DNA of 64,000 nucleotides from Lacticigenium naphthae DSM 19658 (GCF_000425865.1 NZ_AUEG01000001.1:1-64000), one strand, 5' to 3'. Shown: positions 17,323 through 27,364, counted from the stretch's first letter. The notes: generated by a model from the letters alone, not told the origin. Made by a program: numbers and translations.

Positions 17323-18636
17323 TTATTTTCGCTTACGTGGAATGAGTCGGATCGTTGTTCCTTCGAAAGTGAAAGTTTCTCTGATACGATTTTCTAAATA
17401 ACGCGCATACGAAAAATGCATAAGTTCAGGATCATTTACAAAAATCACAAAAGTTGGCGGTTTGACAGCTACTTGAGTAGCATAATAAATCCTTAACCGT
17501 TTCCCGTTATCGGTAGGTGTTGGATTCATTGCTACAGCATCCATGATAACATCATTCAACAAGGAAGACTGAATTCTTAAGTTTTGATTCATACTCACTT
17601 GTTCAACTAAATCAGGAATTTGGGACAACCGTTGTTTCGTTTCAGCTGAAACGAACAAAATTGGTGCATAATGCAAGTAAGCAAATTCTTTGCGAACAGT
17701 TTTTTCAAATTCTCTCATTGTATTTGTTTCTTTTTCGATGACGTCCCATTTATTGACTAAAAGAACAATACCTTTACCTGCTTCATGCGCATAGCCTGCC
17801 ACACGCTTGTCTTGCTCACGTATGCCTTCTTCTGCATTTAAAACGACTAATACTACATCTGAACGCTCAATTGCTGTGAAAGCTCTTAAAACACTATATT
17901 TTTCAGTGTTTTCATAAACTTTTCCTCGTTTTCTGATCCCAGCAGTATCGATGATGACATACTCTCGTCCTTCAGGATTTACAAACGTTGTGTCGATGGC
18001 ATCCCGTGTTGTTCCGGCAACATTTGAGACAATTACTCTCTCTTCTCCGACCATTGCGTTAACTATTGAAGATTTCCCAACATTTGGTCTACCGATCAAA
18101 CTAAATTTAATGACGGAATCGTCGTATTCTTCTCCATTGTTTTCAGGGAAATGTTTGAATACTTCGTCTAGCAAATCGCCGAGTCCTAATCCGTGACTAC
18201 CCGAGATTGGATACGGATCGCCTAATCCTAATGAATAGAACTCATATATATCGCTTCTTTTTTCAGGATTATCGACTTTGTTCACAGCAAGCACGATCGG
18301 TTTTCCAGATTTAAATAAGATATTTGCAATTTGCTCATCTGCATCCGTGATTCCTTCGTTCACACTTGTTAAAAATATGATGACATCCGCTTCGTCCATC
18401 GCAATTTCTGCTTGGAAGCGTATTTGAGTCATCAATGGGGCATCATCCATTGTAATTCCACCCGTATCAATAACGGAAAAACTTTTCCCTAACCATTCTG
18501 CTTCTGCGTAGATTCTGTCACGCGTAACACCTTCAACATCCTCCACGATCGCAATTCTTTCTCCGGCAATACGGTTAAATATTGTCGATTTCCCTACGTT
18601 TGGTCTTCCTACTATCGCTACTACTGGTTTAGTCAT
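17323..18636 (-). CDS. der: Ribosome biogenesis GTPase Der (EngA)
   Basis: Der is a double GTPase required for maturation of the 50S subunit. The 437-aa protein has two Era-like G domains, each with GRPNVGKS (about residues 10 and 182), DTAG/DTGG switch II and NKxD (AVNKVD, LVNKWD), and a C-terminal KH-like domain. I start at the ATG at 18636 ([10 protein letters not shown]), matching the family length; an ATG two codons earlier is equally near the AAGGA box. The frame stays open upstream without a binding site. rpsA lies upstream. Confidence 0.96.
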   Translation of the reverse strand: MTKPVVAIVGRPNVGKSTIFNRIAGERIAIVEDVEGVTRDRIYAEAEWLGKSFSVIDTGGITMDDAPLMTQIRFQAEIAMDEADVIIFLTSVNEGITDADEQIANILFKSGKPIVLAVNKVDNPEKRSDIYEFYSLGLGDPYPISGSHGLGLGDLLDEVFKHFPENNGEEYDDSVIKFSLIGRPNVGKSSIVNAMVGEERVIVSNVAGTTRDAIDTTFVNPEGREYVIIDTAGIRKRGKVYENTEKYSVLRAFTAIERSDVVLVVLNAEEGIREQDKRVAGYAHEAGKGIVLLVNKWDVIEKETNTMREFEKTVRKEFAYLHYAPILFVSAETKQRLSQIPDLVEQVSMNQNLRIQSSLLNDVIMDAVAMNPTPTDNGKRLRIYYATQVAVKPPTFVIFVNDPELMHFSYARYLENRIRETFTFEGTTIRLIPRKRK

Positions 18637-18775
18637 ATTCATCCTTCTTCCTTCTCTACCTTTTCCTTCATAAGAAAAGCGTTGCAAACCTACTCGCCTC
18701 ATGCGCGAGTGGAGGCCTACATCGCTAGACATGTACTTGAGTACAAGCTAAAAATTGACATCAACAATAAATCAA

Positions 18776-18816
18776 GAAAAGACGACGTTTGGAATCACTG
18801 TCCCTAACGTCGTCTT
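18776..18816 (-). terminator. Intrinsic terminator after cmk-rpsA
   Basis: Arms AAGACGACGTT (18779-18789) and AACGTCGTCTT (18806-18816) pair perfectly; TTTTCTTG follows on the minus strand. Confidence 0.85.
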
Positions 18817-18833
18817 CTGGGAATTCAGCGTTT

Positions 18834-20210
18834 TTATTCCTCTGAATCTTCGCCAGTAATCTCAGAAAGTTGATCACCTAACAAGTCACCAAATGTGAAG
18901 CCTGTTTCGGTTTCTTGATTTTGGAATTTTTCTTGTTTTGGTTGGTTTCTTTGTTTTTGTTTTGGTTCATCTGTTTCAGGTTTTTCTTCTAATGCTTTTA
19001 TACTTAACGAAAGTCTTTGGTCTGTTGGGTTAACTTCCAATACTTTCACTTGGATTTTTTCTTCAGGAGTAAGCACTTCATGTGGAGTTGCAATGTGTTT
19101 GTGTGAAATTTGAGAGATATGAACCAAACCTTCTACTCCTGGGAAAACTTCAACGAAAGCTCCGAAATCAGTTAATCGCTTAACTGTTCCATCCACTACA
19201 TCGCCCTTTTGAACTTTATCTTCAATTCCATCCCACGGACCCGCAAGTGTTTCTTTAATAGATAAAGAAATTCTTTCTTTTTCTTTATCTACAGATAGAA
19301 TTTTCACTTCTATTTCTTCGCCGACTTCTAATTTATCGGAAGGATGTTTTACATGCTCATGTGAAATTTGGGAAATGTGAACCAATCCATCCACTCCACC
19401 TAAGTCAACAAACGCTCCGAAATCAGTTAGACGGGCAACTTTTCCAGTTACAATAGAACCTTCTACTAGATTATCTAAAATTTCGTCTTTTTTAACTGAA
19501 TCTTTTTCTTCTAATAATGCTTTTCTTGAAAGGATCAAACGATTTTCGCTTGGTTCGATTTCAATGATCTTATACTCATATGTGTTACCTTTATAGGCAG
19601 AAAAATCATCTACGAAAGCTGTATCTACTAAAGATGCTGGTATGAAACCACGTACGCCTACATCTACAACTAATCCACCTTTAACAACATTTGTTACAGG
19701 TGCTTCAATTATTTCGCCAGCTTTATATTTTCTTTCAAGTTCTTCCCAAATTTTCTTGGCATCTACGCGACGTTTGGAAAGTAAATAGCCACCTTGTTCT
19801 TCATTTTTGATTTCCTTGATAACGACTACTTCGATTTCTTCACCTTTTTCAACAACTTCTGAAGGAGATTCAACTGGTGATGAAGCAAGTTCTTTAAATG
19901 GAATGACCCCTTCTTGACCATTTTCGAGACCCACAATTACTTGTTTCTCTTCAATAGCTAAAACTTTTCCTCGAACTGTATCACCAATAGTGATTTCTTT
20001 AAATCCTTCTAAAACGTCTGACATGGTTTGTGGAGATTCTTCATCTTGCGATGTATGTGTAGCTTGTACCTCAACTTCGGATTCAGCCATCACATCTCCA
20101 ACTGATATGTCTAGAGGAGAGTTTACATCCACTTGCTCCTTGGCAACTTCTCTTGCTTCTTTACTTTCATTGGTCTCTTCGACCTCTTGGTTAATATCTT
20201 TTTCTGTCAT
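18834..20210 (-). CDS. rpsA: 30S ribosomal protein S1-like RNA-binding protein (four S1 domains)
   Basis: The 458-aa protein has an acidic N-terminal region (1-70) and four S1/OB-fold RNA-binding domains at about 73-140, 157-225, 243-315 and 328-400. The third and fourth carry the strongest signature (RLTDFGAFV...GLVHISQISH). The tail is Gln/Lys-rich. Gram-positive homologues such as Bacillus YpfD have four domains instead of the six of E. coli S1; they assist mRNA binding but their role on the ribosome is less clear. TAGGAGGACG precedes the ATG. It lies between cmk and der, as is usual. Confidence 0.92.
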   Translation of the reverse strand: MTEKDINQEVEETNESKEAREVAKEQVDVNSPLDISVGDVMAESEVEVQATHTSQDEESPQTMSDVLEGFKEITIGDTVRGKVLAIEEKQVIVGLENGQEGVIPFKELASSPVESPSEVVEKGEEIEVVVIKEIKNEEQGGYLLSKRRVDAKKIWEELERKYKAGEIIEAPVTNVVKGGLVVDVGVRGFIPASLVDTAFVDDFSAYKGNTYEYKIIEIEPSENRLILSRKALLEEKDSVKKDEILDNLVEGSIVTGKVARLTDFGAFVDLGGVDGLVHISQISHEHVKHPSDKLEVGEEIEVKILSVDKEKERISLSIKETLAGPWDGIEDKVQKGDVVDGTVKRLTDFGAFVEVFPGVEGLVHISQISHKHIATPHEVLTPEEKIQVKVLEVNPTDQRLSLSIKALEEKPETDEPKQKQRNQPKQEKFQNQETETGFTFGDLLGDQLSEITGEDSEE

Positions 20211-20313
20211 AATCTACGTCCTCCTAATAGCCAATTATTCCTACATGCTTAATTGTAACGAAATTCCGGACAAAATTCCACCAAAACCTCTTGAAAATGC
20301 AAAACTATCGCTT

Positions 20314-20994
20314 TTAATTGGAATATTTTTCGTGTTTGATAATAATATCTTTGATTTTTCCAACTACTTCTTTAATAGATAAAGAAGTGGTGTCAACCAG
20401 TATTGCATCTTCAGCTTGCTTTAAGGGTGAAACTTTCCTGGTCATATCTTTATGATCTCGTTCTTTTATTTCTTTCGTTAATTCTTCAAGAGAAGATTCC
20501 ATTCCTTTTTCAACGTTCTCTTTGTGCCTACGCATCGCTCTTTCTTCTACACTCGCATTTAAATAAATTTTCACTTCTGCATCTGGAAACACTACGGTCC
20601 CTATATCTCTTCCATCCATAACGACCGATTGATCTGCAGCCATTAACCGCTGCTGTTTCACTAATTCATTCCGTACATATGGGTGTGCCGCTACCGTGGA
20701 AACTGCAGCCGTGACATCCGATCGTCTGATTTGCTCGGTTATATAGTCGCCATTGACTTTTACATGTTGCCCACCTTTTGTTCTTTCAAATGAGATCTTG
20801 ATAGAATGAATTAGATCTACTAATTCTGTTTGATTGGTAATATCCACTCCGTTTTTCAAGGCCATATAAGTTAAAGCTCTATACATAGCACCTGTATCGA
20901 CATATATCATATTTAATTCATCCGCAAGTATTTTAGCTACTGTGCTCTTGCCCGAAGATGCGGGTCCATCTATAGCAATTCTCATAATTGACAT
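20314..20994 (-). CDS. cmk: Cytidylate kinase
   Basis: Phosphorylates CMP and dCMP with ATP, feeding nucleotide pools. The 226-aa protein has the P-loop IDGPASSGKSTVAK at the N-terminus, YVDTGAMYRALTYMAL (CMP binding), and the VMDGRDIGTVVFPDA motif. The ATG at 20994 lies 8 nt after AGGTGAG; the in-frame GTG at 21003 is inside this box. The enzyme is long form, with the extra CMP-binding insert typical of bacteria. rpsA follows about 100 nt downstream. Confidence 0.95.
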   Translation of the reverse strand: MSIMRIAIDGPASSGKSTVAKILADELNMIYVDTGAMYRALTYMALKNGVDITNQTELVDLIHSIKISFERTKGGQHVKVNGDYITEQIRRSDVTAAVSTVAAHPYVRNELVKQQRLMAADQSVVMDGRDIGTVVFPDAEVKIYLNASVEERAMRRHKENVEKGMESSLEELTKEIKERDHKDMTRKVSPLKQAEDAILVDTTSLSIKEVVGKIKDIIIKHEKYSN

Positions 20995-21028
20995 ATTCAT
21001 CACTCACCTATAGTTAGTTTTCAACTAA

Positions 21029-21065
21029 AAAAGCTGAGACCTTTTGAGGTAAAGTCTCAGCTTTT
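21029..21065 (-). terminator. Intrinsic terminator between ypbE and cmk
   Basis: Arms AAAAGCTGAGAC/GTCTCAGCTTTT with a T run on the minus side; it ends the LysM gene's transcript. Confidence 0.85.
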
Positions 21066-21090
21066 CTCTTTTATCTTAAAAAAAGCTTGC

Positions 21091-21762
21091 TCATTCAACA
21101 ATTAGTTCCGTTCCTACCATTACATCATTGCCTGTCATTCCATTTAACTCTTTCAATTCATCCGTTGTCATTCCATTGTTTAGAGCTATACGGTATAAAT
21201 TGTCACCAGCTTGAACAACATATGTTTTCGTAGAAGCTTCTGGAGTCGTTTGACTTTCTTCTTCTACTACTACTTCCGTTTGTGTATCGGTTTCTTCTTC
21301 TTCAACCGGTTGTGTTGTTTCTGTAGTTTCATCTACTTCTTCAGGTTTCGATTCTTCTTCGGCAGCTTGTTCAGCCTCTTTTTGTTCTGCTTCTTTTTGT
21401 TTAGCTTCTTCTTGTGCAGCTTTTTCTGCTTCAAGTCGTTCAGCTTCTTCTGCCTTCTCTAATTCTTCATTTTCTTTTGTTTCCTCTTCTTTTGTAGCTG
21501 TATCATTCTCTGCTACCTGGACAGAACTTTCGTTCCCAGCGAACAGTGGAGAGACATCATTGTTTGTCCACCAGAAGTACGCTCCTGTTGGAAGAGTGAT
21601 CAGTAAAATCAAAAATACAAACGTTAATTTAGCAAGCGGAGAAATTTCGCTTTCTGACTTTCTTTTTTGAGACCGAGAATAAATCTTTTCTTCTTCATTT
21701 TCTTCATCGAAGCGTTTAGACCATAATTCTTCATGATTGGACTGAGAATCTTTTTTAGTCAT
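21091..21762 (-). CDS. LysM-domain membrane protein (YpbE-like)
   Basis: The 223-aa protein has a charged cytoplasmic N-terminus (1-44), one membrane segment (about 45-66), a long Glu/Lys/Ala/Thr-rich linker (about 80-175) and a C-terminal LysM domain (TYVVQAGDNLYRIALNNG...), which binds peptidoglycan outside the cell. The order recQ, this gene, cmk matches Bacillus recQ-ypbE. It probably anchors to or surveys the wall; no enzymatic domain is visible. GGGGGGATGGAAGT precedes the ATG. Confidence 0.87.
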   Translation of the reverse strand: MTKKDSQSNHEELWSKRFDEENEEEKIYSRSQKRKSESEISPLAKLTFVFLILLITLPTGAYFWWTNNDVSPLFAGNESSVQVAENDTATKEEETKENEELEKAEEAERLEAEKAAQEEAKQKEAEQKEAEQAAEEESKPEEVDETTETTQPVEEEETDTQTEVVVEEESQTTPEASTKTYVVQAGDNLYRIALNNGMTTDELKELNGMTGNDVMVGTELIVE

Positions 21763-21832
21763 ACTTCCATCCCCCCTGAACCATTTTTCACTCAGTATTA
21801 TACCACACGTCAGTAGAGTACTTTCCTCTTTT

Positions 21833-23266
21833 TTATAATTTTAATAGTTTTTTCATTACAAATTGCCAATTCTCATTCACTGTTGCCTTCGATTTCACCA
21901 TTTTTGTTTCTTTAAAGTGGGCGATCAACTGCTCATTGCAACTTGAACAACACCCATTGGAATTGCTTTTTATAGTTTCATCGAAGTACGCTAACAAGGT
22001 TTTTCGTTTGCAATCCGCGGTCCTGATAAAATCTAACATAAATTGCAACTGTTGTTGTTTTGTTTCACTGTACTGATCAACTCGATCGTAAGCCTCTTCT
22101 AAAGTAAAATGGTTGGAAAAATAATACCAACCAACTTGGGCTTGGACATTCTCTATTAATGCATGCGGGATTTTTCTTTCCATATAAATTTGATGAATGA
22201 TTTCTTTGCTAGGAAAATTATCTGCTTGCAAGTATAAGGGAATTCTTTCATCTCCCGGTTCGTATAATAAAATAGCCAAACTTGCTTTTCCATCTCTCGC
22301 GCATCTGCCAATCTCTTGTAAGTACGATTCAGGATTTGCAGGCAAGTGGTAATGAATGACAAACCGTATATTTTGTTTATCGACACCCATTCCAAAAGCA
22401 CTCGTAGCGCAAATAACTTGTAATTCGTCATCCAGAAATTGTTGTTGGATTTTAACTTTATCTTCTGATGGCACATCTGCATGATAAACCTCTACGGCTA
22501 AATCTGTCTTATCTTTTAACATTTTCGAAACTGATTGGGCCATTTTTTTGCTCGAAAAATAGATGATTCCCGGTTTTTGTAAATAATTCACATAATTGAT
22601 TATCCGTTCATCTTTATCTCGTTGACAGATTTCCGTCATCAACTCGATTTCCGGACGATCCATCGAATAAACGATCTCGCTTGTCGTTTCTTTTTTCATG
22701 CCCAAGACTGTTTTGATATCTTGCTGAATAGCTTCCGTTGCCGTGGCGGTCAGAGCCATTGTTGTAGGAAAACCGAGTTTCGAGCGCACAGTTCCTAAGG
22801 ATAAATATTCGGGTCTGAAATCAATTCCCCATTGGGAAATACAATGGGCTTCATCGATTACAAATAGAGAAATGTTTTCTTGCCTAAATTTTCTCAATAC
22901 GTTCTCTTGTAACAGCATTTCCGGAGAAATAAATATAAATTGATAAGCAGACAACCGCTTCAAGATAGCCGTTTTCTCTTGATACGTTAACATGCTATTC
23001 AAGGCGACGACTCTTTTTTCTCCCTGTTGCTTCATTTTTTCAACCTGATCATGCATTAATGACAGTAAAGGAGACACAATAACTGTCAGTCCACCCAAAG
23101 CGTAGCCGGCCATCTGATAGCAGACAGATTTCCCGCTACCCGTCGGCAATAGTACGAGAGTATCATTGCCTTTCAGCGTCTCTTGAATGGCTTCTTCTTG
23201 ACCCAACCGAAAAGATGCAAACTGAAATTTTTCACTCAGTAAATTCGTCAACTCATTCGTATCCAT
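21833..23266 (-). CDS. recQ: ATP-dependent DNA helicase RecQ (short form)
   Basis: A 3'-5' helicase for recombination and fork repair. The 477-aa protein has Walker A PTGSGKSVCYQ, the DEAH box with the following aromatic loop (IDEAHCISQWGIDFRPEY), motif VI SYLQEIGRCARDG, and a zinc-binding Cys set (DCKRKTL...GCCSSC) near the end. It ends soon after, so it lacks an HRDC domain. I start at ATG 23266, 9 nt after AAAGGA; the frame stays open 59 codons further into ypbB but without family similarity. It overlaps the end of ypbB by 14 nt, which suggests translational coupling. Confidence 0.94.
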   Translation of the reverse strand: MDTNELTNLLSEKFQFASFRLGQEEAIQETLKGNDTLVLLPTGSGKSVCYQMAGYALGGLTVIVSPLLSLMHDQVEKMKQQGEKRVVALNSMLTYQEKTAILKRLSAYQFIFISPEMLLQENVLRKFRQENISLFVIDEAHCISQWGIDFRPEYLSLGTVRSKLGFPTTMALTATATEAIQQDIKTVLGMKKETTSEIVYSMDRPEIELMTEICQRDKDERIINYVNYLQKPGIIYFSSKKMAQSVSKMLKDKTDLAVEVYHADVPSEDKVKIQQQFLDDELQVICATSAFGMGVDKQNIRFVIHYHLPANPESYLQEIGRCARDGKASLAILLYEPGDERIPLYLQADNFPSKEIIHQIYMERKIPHALIENVQAQVGWYYFSNHFTLEEAYDRVDQYSETKQQQLQFMLDFIRTADCKRKTLLAYFDETIKSNSNGCCSSCNEQLIAHFKETKMVKSKATVNENWQFVMKKLLKL

Positions 23267-24329
23267 GTTTACGCATCCTTTCAATTTGAAGAAGGCGGTA
23301 ATGGAAAAAATCAATCTCGCCAACTTTTTTTTGAACCATTTTAAAGGGTAAAAAGAACTCTTCCTCTTGTAATTTCTTGATTGTCTCTTTTCTTTCTTGG
23401 GGAATAAAATCAGCGACAGAAAAATGGTCCTGTGATAAAGCAATTTCTAATATATGTTCTTTAATTGTTCCAATTTTTAAATTGCGTACGTGCGCGATTT
23501 CTTCAATGGATTGGCTTTTTAATAATTCTACTGTAACAAAGGTACTTTCATTTAGTCCATAGAAGGTTTCTTTATCGACACTCGCTAGCAGCTTGGCGAG
23601 GTGTTTATATCGTTCAGGCGACTCCTGAATGTAGCGGACCAAAAGCAACTGTGTTTGAATAAGTAACAATAAAAAGCCGGTATTGCTTTTAATAGCCCAT
23701 AGTTCTTTTAATTGATTCATGGTACGTCCATTTTTTTCGTGACCCGTTAGTAGAAGAGTTACTAATTCAGCTTTTTCTTGCGGCAAAGAAGCGAGGAGCG
23801 AAAAAATTTCTCCAGCAGCTTCTTCTGCCAAACCAGCAAAATCATCCTGGTTTTGAAGGATCCAGCCTTTGATCCACCTCTGATGGGACAATTCGTTTGT
23901 GATAGGCCGATAATTTACTTTTTGATGTCTTTTTTCAGAAACAATTTGGATGAACAACTGGAACCTGATCCAAAATACAGGCAAAAGTTTTTGGTAACGA
24001 AAAAAACCGAGCAGATACGTATCTAACTGATCTTTTGATGTATATCGGGATCTTTCTTTAACTGTTGACGGTACAGTATACACATCCGCTTCCTGCAGTT
24101 GAACGAATTGCTTTGTAATCAATTTTTTTAGTATCTGCTGAAATTGTTCACGTGTTAATTGTTCAAATAACGAAAAATAGTTCTCCAAACCCAATCGCTT
24201 TGCTTGAAAGAGGACAGACGGTGTCCTTTTCCCAACTAAAATAGAATAAAGCAAAGCAGCTTTCATTTCTTTTTGACTACCGATCAAGGCGAGTATAATT
24301 GTTTTTACTGTATATGCAGAAGTATCCAT
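23253..24329 (-). CDS. ypbB: YpbB-like protein with C-terminal helicase-associated HTH
   Basis: The 358-aa protein is rich in Leu, Lys and Gln helices. Its C-terminal region (about 265-330: LKSQSIEEIAHVRNLKIGTIKEHILEIAL) fits the helix-turn-helix (HTH_40) domain of RecQ-linked YpbB proteins. In Bacillus ypbB lies directly before recQ, as here. Its function is unknown; the overlap with recQ suggests a helicase accessory or regulatory role, which is inference. AAAGGGAAGATT precedes the ATG. Confidence 0.85.
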   Translation of the reverse strand: MDTSAYTVKTIILALIGSQKEMKAALLYSILVGKRTPSVLFQAKRLGLENYFSLFEQLTREQFQQILKKLITKQFVQLQEADVYTVPSTVKERSRYTSKDQLDTYLLGFFRYQKLLPVFWIRFQLFIQIVSEKRHQKVNYRPITNELSHQRWIKGWILQNQDDFAGLAEEAAGEIFSLLASLPQEKAELVTLLLTGHEKNGRTMNQLKELWAIKSNTGFLLLLIQTQLLLVRYIQESPERYKHLAKLLASVDKETFYGLNESTFVTVELLKSQSIEEIAHVRNLKIGTIKEHILEIALSQDHFSVADFIPQERKETIKKLQEEEFFLPFKMVQKKVGEIDFFHYRLLQIERMRKHGYE

Positions 24330-24505
24330 ATAATCTTCCCTTTACTATCAAATTAGAATTTATATCGCATGACTTGATCCATTTTTTAGATCAACAAAGG
24401 CTTTTACTGAATATTTTCTATTAGTTTAACATAGATATCTATTTATCCTCGATTTAAATAATGAATGAATACTCATCACAACACTAGCTATCCAAAGGTA
24501 AATAA

Positions 24506-24535
24506 AAAAGACTGAGAATCAGGTCTCAGTCTTTT
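24506..24535 (-). terminator. Intrinsic terminator of ribU
   Basis: Arms AAAAGACTGAGA/TCTCAGTCTTTT with a T-rich tail on the minus strand, about 50 nt after the ribU stop. Confidence 0.85.
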
Positions 24536-24585
24536 CCTATTATCTGCACAGGCTCAATTTAAATTGATTCTTAATGTGAATGTTT

Positions 24586-25194
24586 TCAAGAAGATTGAAT
24601 ATTCAATTTCGTTCTTTTTTTAATGCCTAATTTCTTTTTGTTTTTATCGATCCATGGTTTGAGTTTTGAGTAAACTGCAAAGAACGCAAATGCAACCATC
24701 GGCCCTTTCAATAAGTTAAAAGGAACAACTGCAAGCAGTAGATAGTTACGCATGGATCCCACATCAAATCCCATAACAGCCATATAAGCCGGAGCGATGA
24801 CTGCCCAGTTCAAGAACGAAAGGACAATTGTCAACGATAAAGTTGCACTAACAGTCGCCGCAATTTTACTTTTTATTCCTGAGTAATGGTTCTTCACAAT
24901 ATAATAAATCGGTAACGTATAAACAATGGATGCTATAAAGGCTGTTGTGTCCCCAATTGGAATCCCCAATTCTCCACCTGTTTGTACGTAATGTAACAAT
25001 GAACGGATAAATGCAATGACTATCCCACTTACCGGTCCGTATAAAAACATTCCAAGTATTACAGGTACATCACTGAAGTCTACCTTCAAGAAACTAGCAG
25101 CTGGAAGTATTGGAAATGATAATTGAGCGAGTACAAAAGCCATGGAAGCAAGCACCGCTATCCCAACGAGTTTCTTTGTCTTACTATTTTGCAT
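24586..25194 (-). CDS. ribU: Riboflavin ECF transporter, substrate-binding S component
   Basis: RibU is the membrane protein that binds riboflavin and works with the shared ECF energising module (not in this window) to import it. The 202-aa protein has six hydrophobic segments, with the family motifs FPILPAASFLKVDFSDVPVILGMFLYGP and NLLKGPMVAF. The C-terminus is basic. AGGAGGATTTTAT precedes the ATG. An FMN riboswitch directly upstream is strong independent evidence for a riboflavin gene. No rib biosynthesis genes are seen here. Confidence 0.96.
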   Translation of the reverse strand: MQNSKTKKLVGIAVLASMAFVLAQLSFPILPAASFLKVDFSDVPVILGMFLYGPVSGIVIAFIRSLLHYVQTGGELGIPIGDTTAFIASIVYTLPIYYIVKNHYSGIKSKIAATVSATLSLTIVLSFLNWAVIAPAYMAVMGFDVGSMRNYLLLAVVPFNLLKGPMVAFAFFAVYSKLKPWIDKNKKKLGIKKRTKLNIQSS

Positions 25195-25311
25195 ATAAAA
25201 TCCTCCTAAAAGGATTCATCGATTGGTGGCCGGGATTTTTAAAGTGAGTCATTTAGGCTGTTATCTAAAGTAAATAAGAGGATGGCATTCATGACCAATT
25301 TTTTCCAAAAG

Positions 25312-25352
25312 AAAAAAGCCCTATTATTTACTTCAGAGAAAATAACAGAGCT
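25312..25352 (-). terminator. Riboswitch-controlled terminator before ribU
   Basis: On the minus strand AGCTCTGTTATTT (25340-25352) pairs with AAATAATAGGGCT (25317-25329) over 13 bp with two G-U pairs, followed by six T residues. It lies between the FMN aptamer and ribU and is the expression platform. An alternative pairing just upstream (GCTTTTTAAGTGA with TCATTTAAGC) could be the antiterminator. Confidence 0.8.
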
Positions 25353-25381
25353 TAAATGATTTTGAGTTCACTTAAAAAGCC

Positions 25382-25499
25382 CCATCTTCTTTATCCAGAC
25401 TTTACTGTCGGTACTGGAGTTACACCAGTTCAGCCAATCGAAATCAGCTCGTGGACTTTAACCACCGGTCGGGAATTACACCCTGCCCCTGAAGATGAA
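25382..25499 (-). promoter_or_regulatory. FMN riboswitch (RFN element)
   Basis: Read on the minus strand, the conserved core is present in order: ATCTTCAGGGGCAGGGTG, AATTCCCGACCGGTGGT, AGTCCACGAGC, and the closing GAAGATGGGG, with P1 arms ATCTTC and GAAGAT. It senses flavin mononucleotide; when bound, the downstream terminator should form and ribU is switched off. Confidence 0.97.
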
Positions 25500-25555
25500 T
25501 CTATATTTTTTTTAACACTTTTAATTATAGTTCATTTTTATGAAATGTCAAGACC

Positions 25556-27364
25556 TTATTCCTTCTCGCCTAACGGTAAATGAATAATAAATGAAGACCC
25601 TTTGTTTAAATCGCTTTTCACTTCAATTGTACCATCATGTGCTTCGACTATATTTTTTACTAAGGATAACCCTATACCTGTCCCAGAACGGTTTTCTGCG
25701 TTGTTGATGCGTGCTTTATCTGCTTTATAGAATCGTTCAAATATGAATGGAATGTCTTCTTTTGGTATTCCTGTCCCATTATCTTTGATGGTGATCAATA
25801 ACTCGTCCGTTACCATTCCAGCTTCAACGATCAAAGAAACATGACCGCTTTGATTCTCAGCCTTGGCAGTATGACGAATAGCATTATTGATAAGATTGAC
25901 AAACACCTGGTCCATTTTATCCGGGTCCATATAGATTTCGTTGATCTCTGGGTCAATTTGATAATCCAATACTACATTTTTTTCTTTAGCCATTTTATTA
26001 AACCGTGCAAGTAATTTCATGATGTAAGGACTCGTTTCGATCCACTCTTTATGAACATCGATGAAGCCGGCTTCCATTCGTGATAAATCAAGCATTTCAT
26101 TGACTAAACGATTCATTCGTTGCGCTTCGTCTCGGATTATCGTAGCCATTTCGTGTTTCTCTTCTCGTGTTTCAGCTACATCATCTATTATCGCTTCGCT
26201 GTACCCTTGTACCATCACGAGTGGTGTCCGTAATTCATGGGAAATATTATTGATAAAATCAATGCGCATTTGATCCAGCTGATGTTCTTTCGTTAAATCT
26301 TGAGAAGAAACGACTACTCCCCTTACTTCTTGAGTGTCTTCATTCACTAAAGGCACGATATTCACAGAGAAATAATAATCGTTTACTGCAATGTCCAATT
26401 TTTTAGATTCTTTTTTCTCTATAACGATATTCATCTGATCATAGAGAATATCTTCATCATTCCTAATTTCATCTTTTTTGATTGTCTGATAATCAGTCAA
26501 AAATAAATCCCCCGTTGGATTCGAGAGTAAAAGCGTCTTTTCTACATCAAAGTAAAGCAGTCCGGGCTGAATATTGTTCAAAATTGTACTCAGTAGTTCT
26601 TTTTCTTGTCTAACAGCTGTCCCTTGCATTTCTAAGGAATGTCCCATTTTATTCATAGCCATCCCAAGTGCAGCTAAATCATCGCGCCCTTGAATAGGAA
26701 CTTGCTTACTAAAATCATTTTTACTGTAGTCAAAAGCGATATTCGTCATCACATTTATTGGTTCAGATAATTTCCTTCTTAAATAATGATAAAAAAACAA
26801 TACCAATAATCCATAGAAAAAAACTAAACTAACGAGTATCCACATCATGGTTGTTTCAATCTGGTGTAAAAAAGTTAGATCTGCATAAGAATACAGGATA
26901 GCTTCTTGATTCTCGTAAGTAAATTCTTTTCCTTTAAATAAAAAAGGAATAGCATCCCCCTCCTGATTCTCCAGCTCACCTCTAAGTGAAAATCCTTCAT
27001 TTGAAGCTACAGCTTCTACTAGCATATTATTGGATAGAATATTTCCTCTAATAGCTTCTGGTAGCAGTTCAATACCGGCTAGCACATTTTCCTCTTTTTC
27101 ATCCAACAAAGCATACGTATAAAATATTTTAGAGTTGACCAAGTCCAGGTCCGGTAACACATCGACCAACATATTTGTCCGGCTTTCGGCAATAAATTCC
27201 ACCTCAGAAATCAACTTCTCAAAGTCTGTTAAATAGTTATTTTCTACTTGGTCAGAATAAAAATACCCATAGATAAAAGTTGTTGCTAGAAAAGAAAAGA
27301 GCGTGAGTCCAATAGTAAAGAGCCACACCCTTATTGCTACAATATTAAGTTTCAACAAATCCAC
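25556..27364 (-). CDS. resE: Sensor histidine kinase, ResE/SrrB-like
   Basis: The 602-aa kinase has two membrane segments (about 12-34 and 172-194) around a 135-residue outside sensor domain, then HAMP (about 195-250), a PAS-like domain, HisKA with the phospho-accepting His in NNISHELRTPLVMVQGY, and an ATPase domain with N (NLINNAIRHT), G1 (DNGTGIPKE) and G2 (GTGIGLSLVK) boxes. The GTG start directly follows the response-regulator stop; a TTG at 27355 is better spaced from AGGTGG. Homology and the place beside rluB point to ResE/SrrB, but the signal is not known here: resABC are not next to it. Confidence 0.88.
   Translation of the reverse strand: MDLLKLNIVAIRVWLFTIGLTLFSFLATTFIYGYFYSDQVENNYLTDFEKLISEVEFIAESRTNMLVDVLPDLDLVNSKIFYTYALLDEKEENVLAGIELLPEAIRGNILSNNMLVEAVASNEGFSLRGELENQEGDAIPFLFKGKEFTYENQEAILYSYADLTFLHQIETTMMWILVSLVFFYGLLVLFFYHYLRRKLSEPINVMTNIAFDYSKNDFSKQVPIQGRDDLAALGMAMNKMGHSLEMQGTAVRQEKELLSTILNNIQPGLLYFDVEKTLLLSNPTGDLFLTDYQTIKKDEIRNDEDILYDQMNIVIEKKESKKLDIAVNDYYFSVNIVPLVNEDTQEVRGVVVSSQDLTKEHQLDQMRIDFINNISHELRTPLVMVQGYSEAIIDDVAETREEKHEMATIIRDEAQRMNRLVNEMLDLSRMEAGFIDVHKEWIETSPYIMKLLARFNKMAKEKNVVLDYQIDPEINEIYMDPDKMDQVFVNLINNAIRHTAKAENQSGHVSLIVEAGMVTDELLITIKDNGTGIPKEDIPFIFERFYKADKARINNAENRSGTGIGLSLVKNIVEAHDGTIEVKSDLNKGSSFIIHLPLGEKE

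Noticed and set aside
18637-18732. N-terminal extension of Der
   Set aside because: The frame stays open, but AAGGA sits before ATG 18636 and the extension has no family similarity.
21211-21462. An 83-codon Phe/Cys-rich plus-strand frame
   Set aside because: It is the antisense of the repetitive Glu/Lys-rich linker of the LysM protein.
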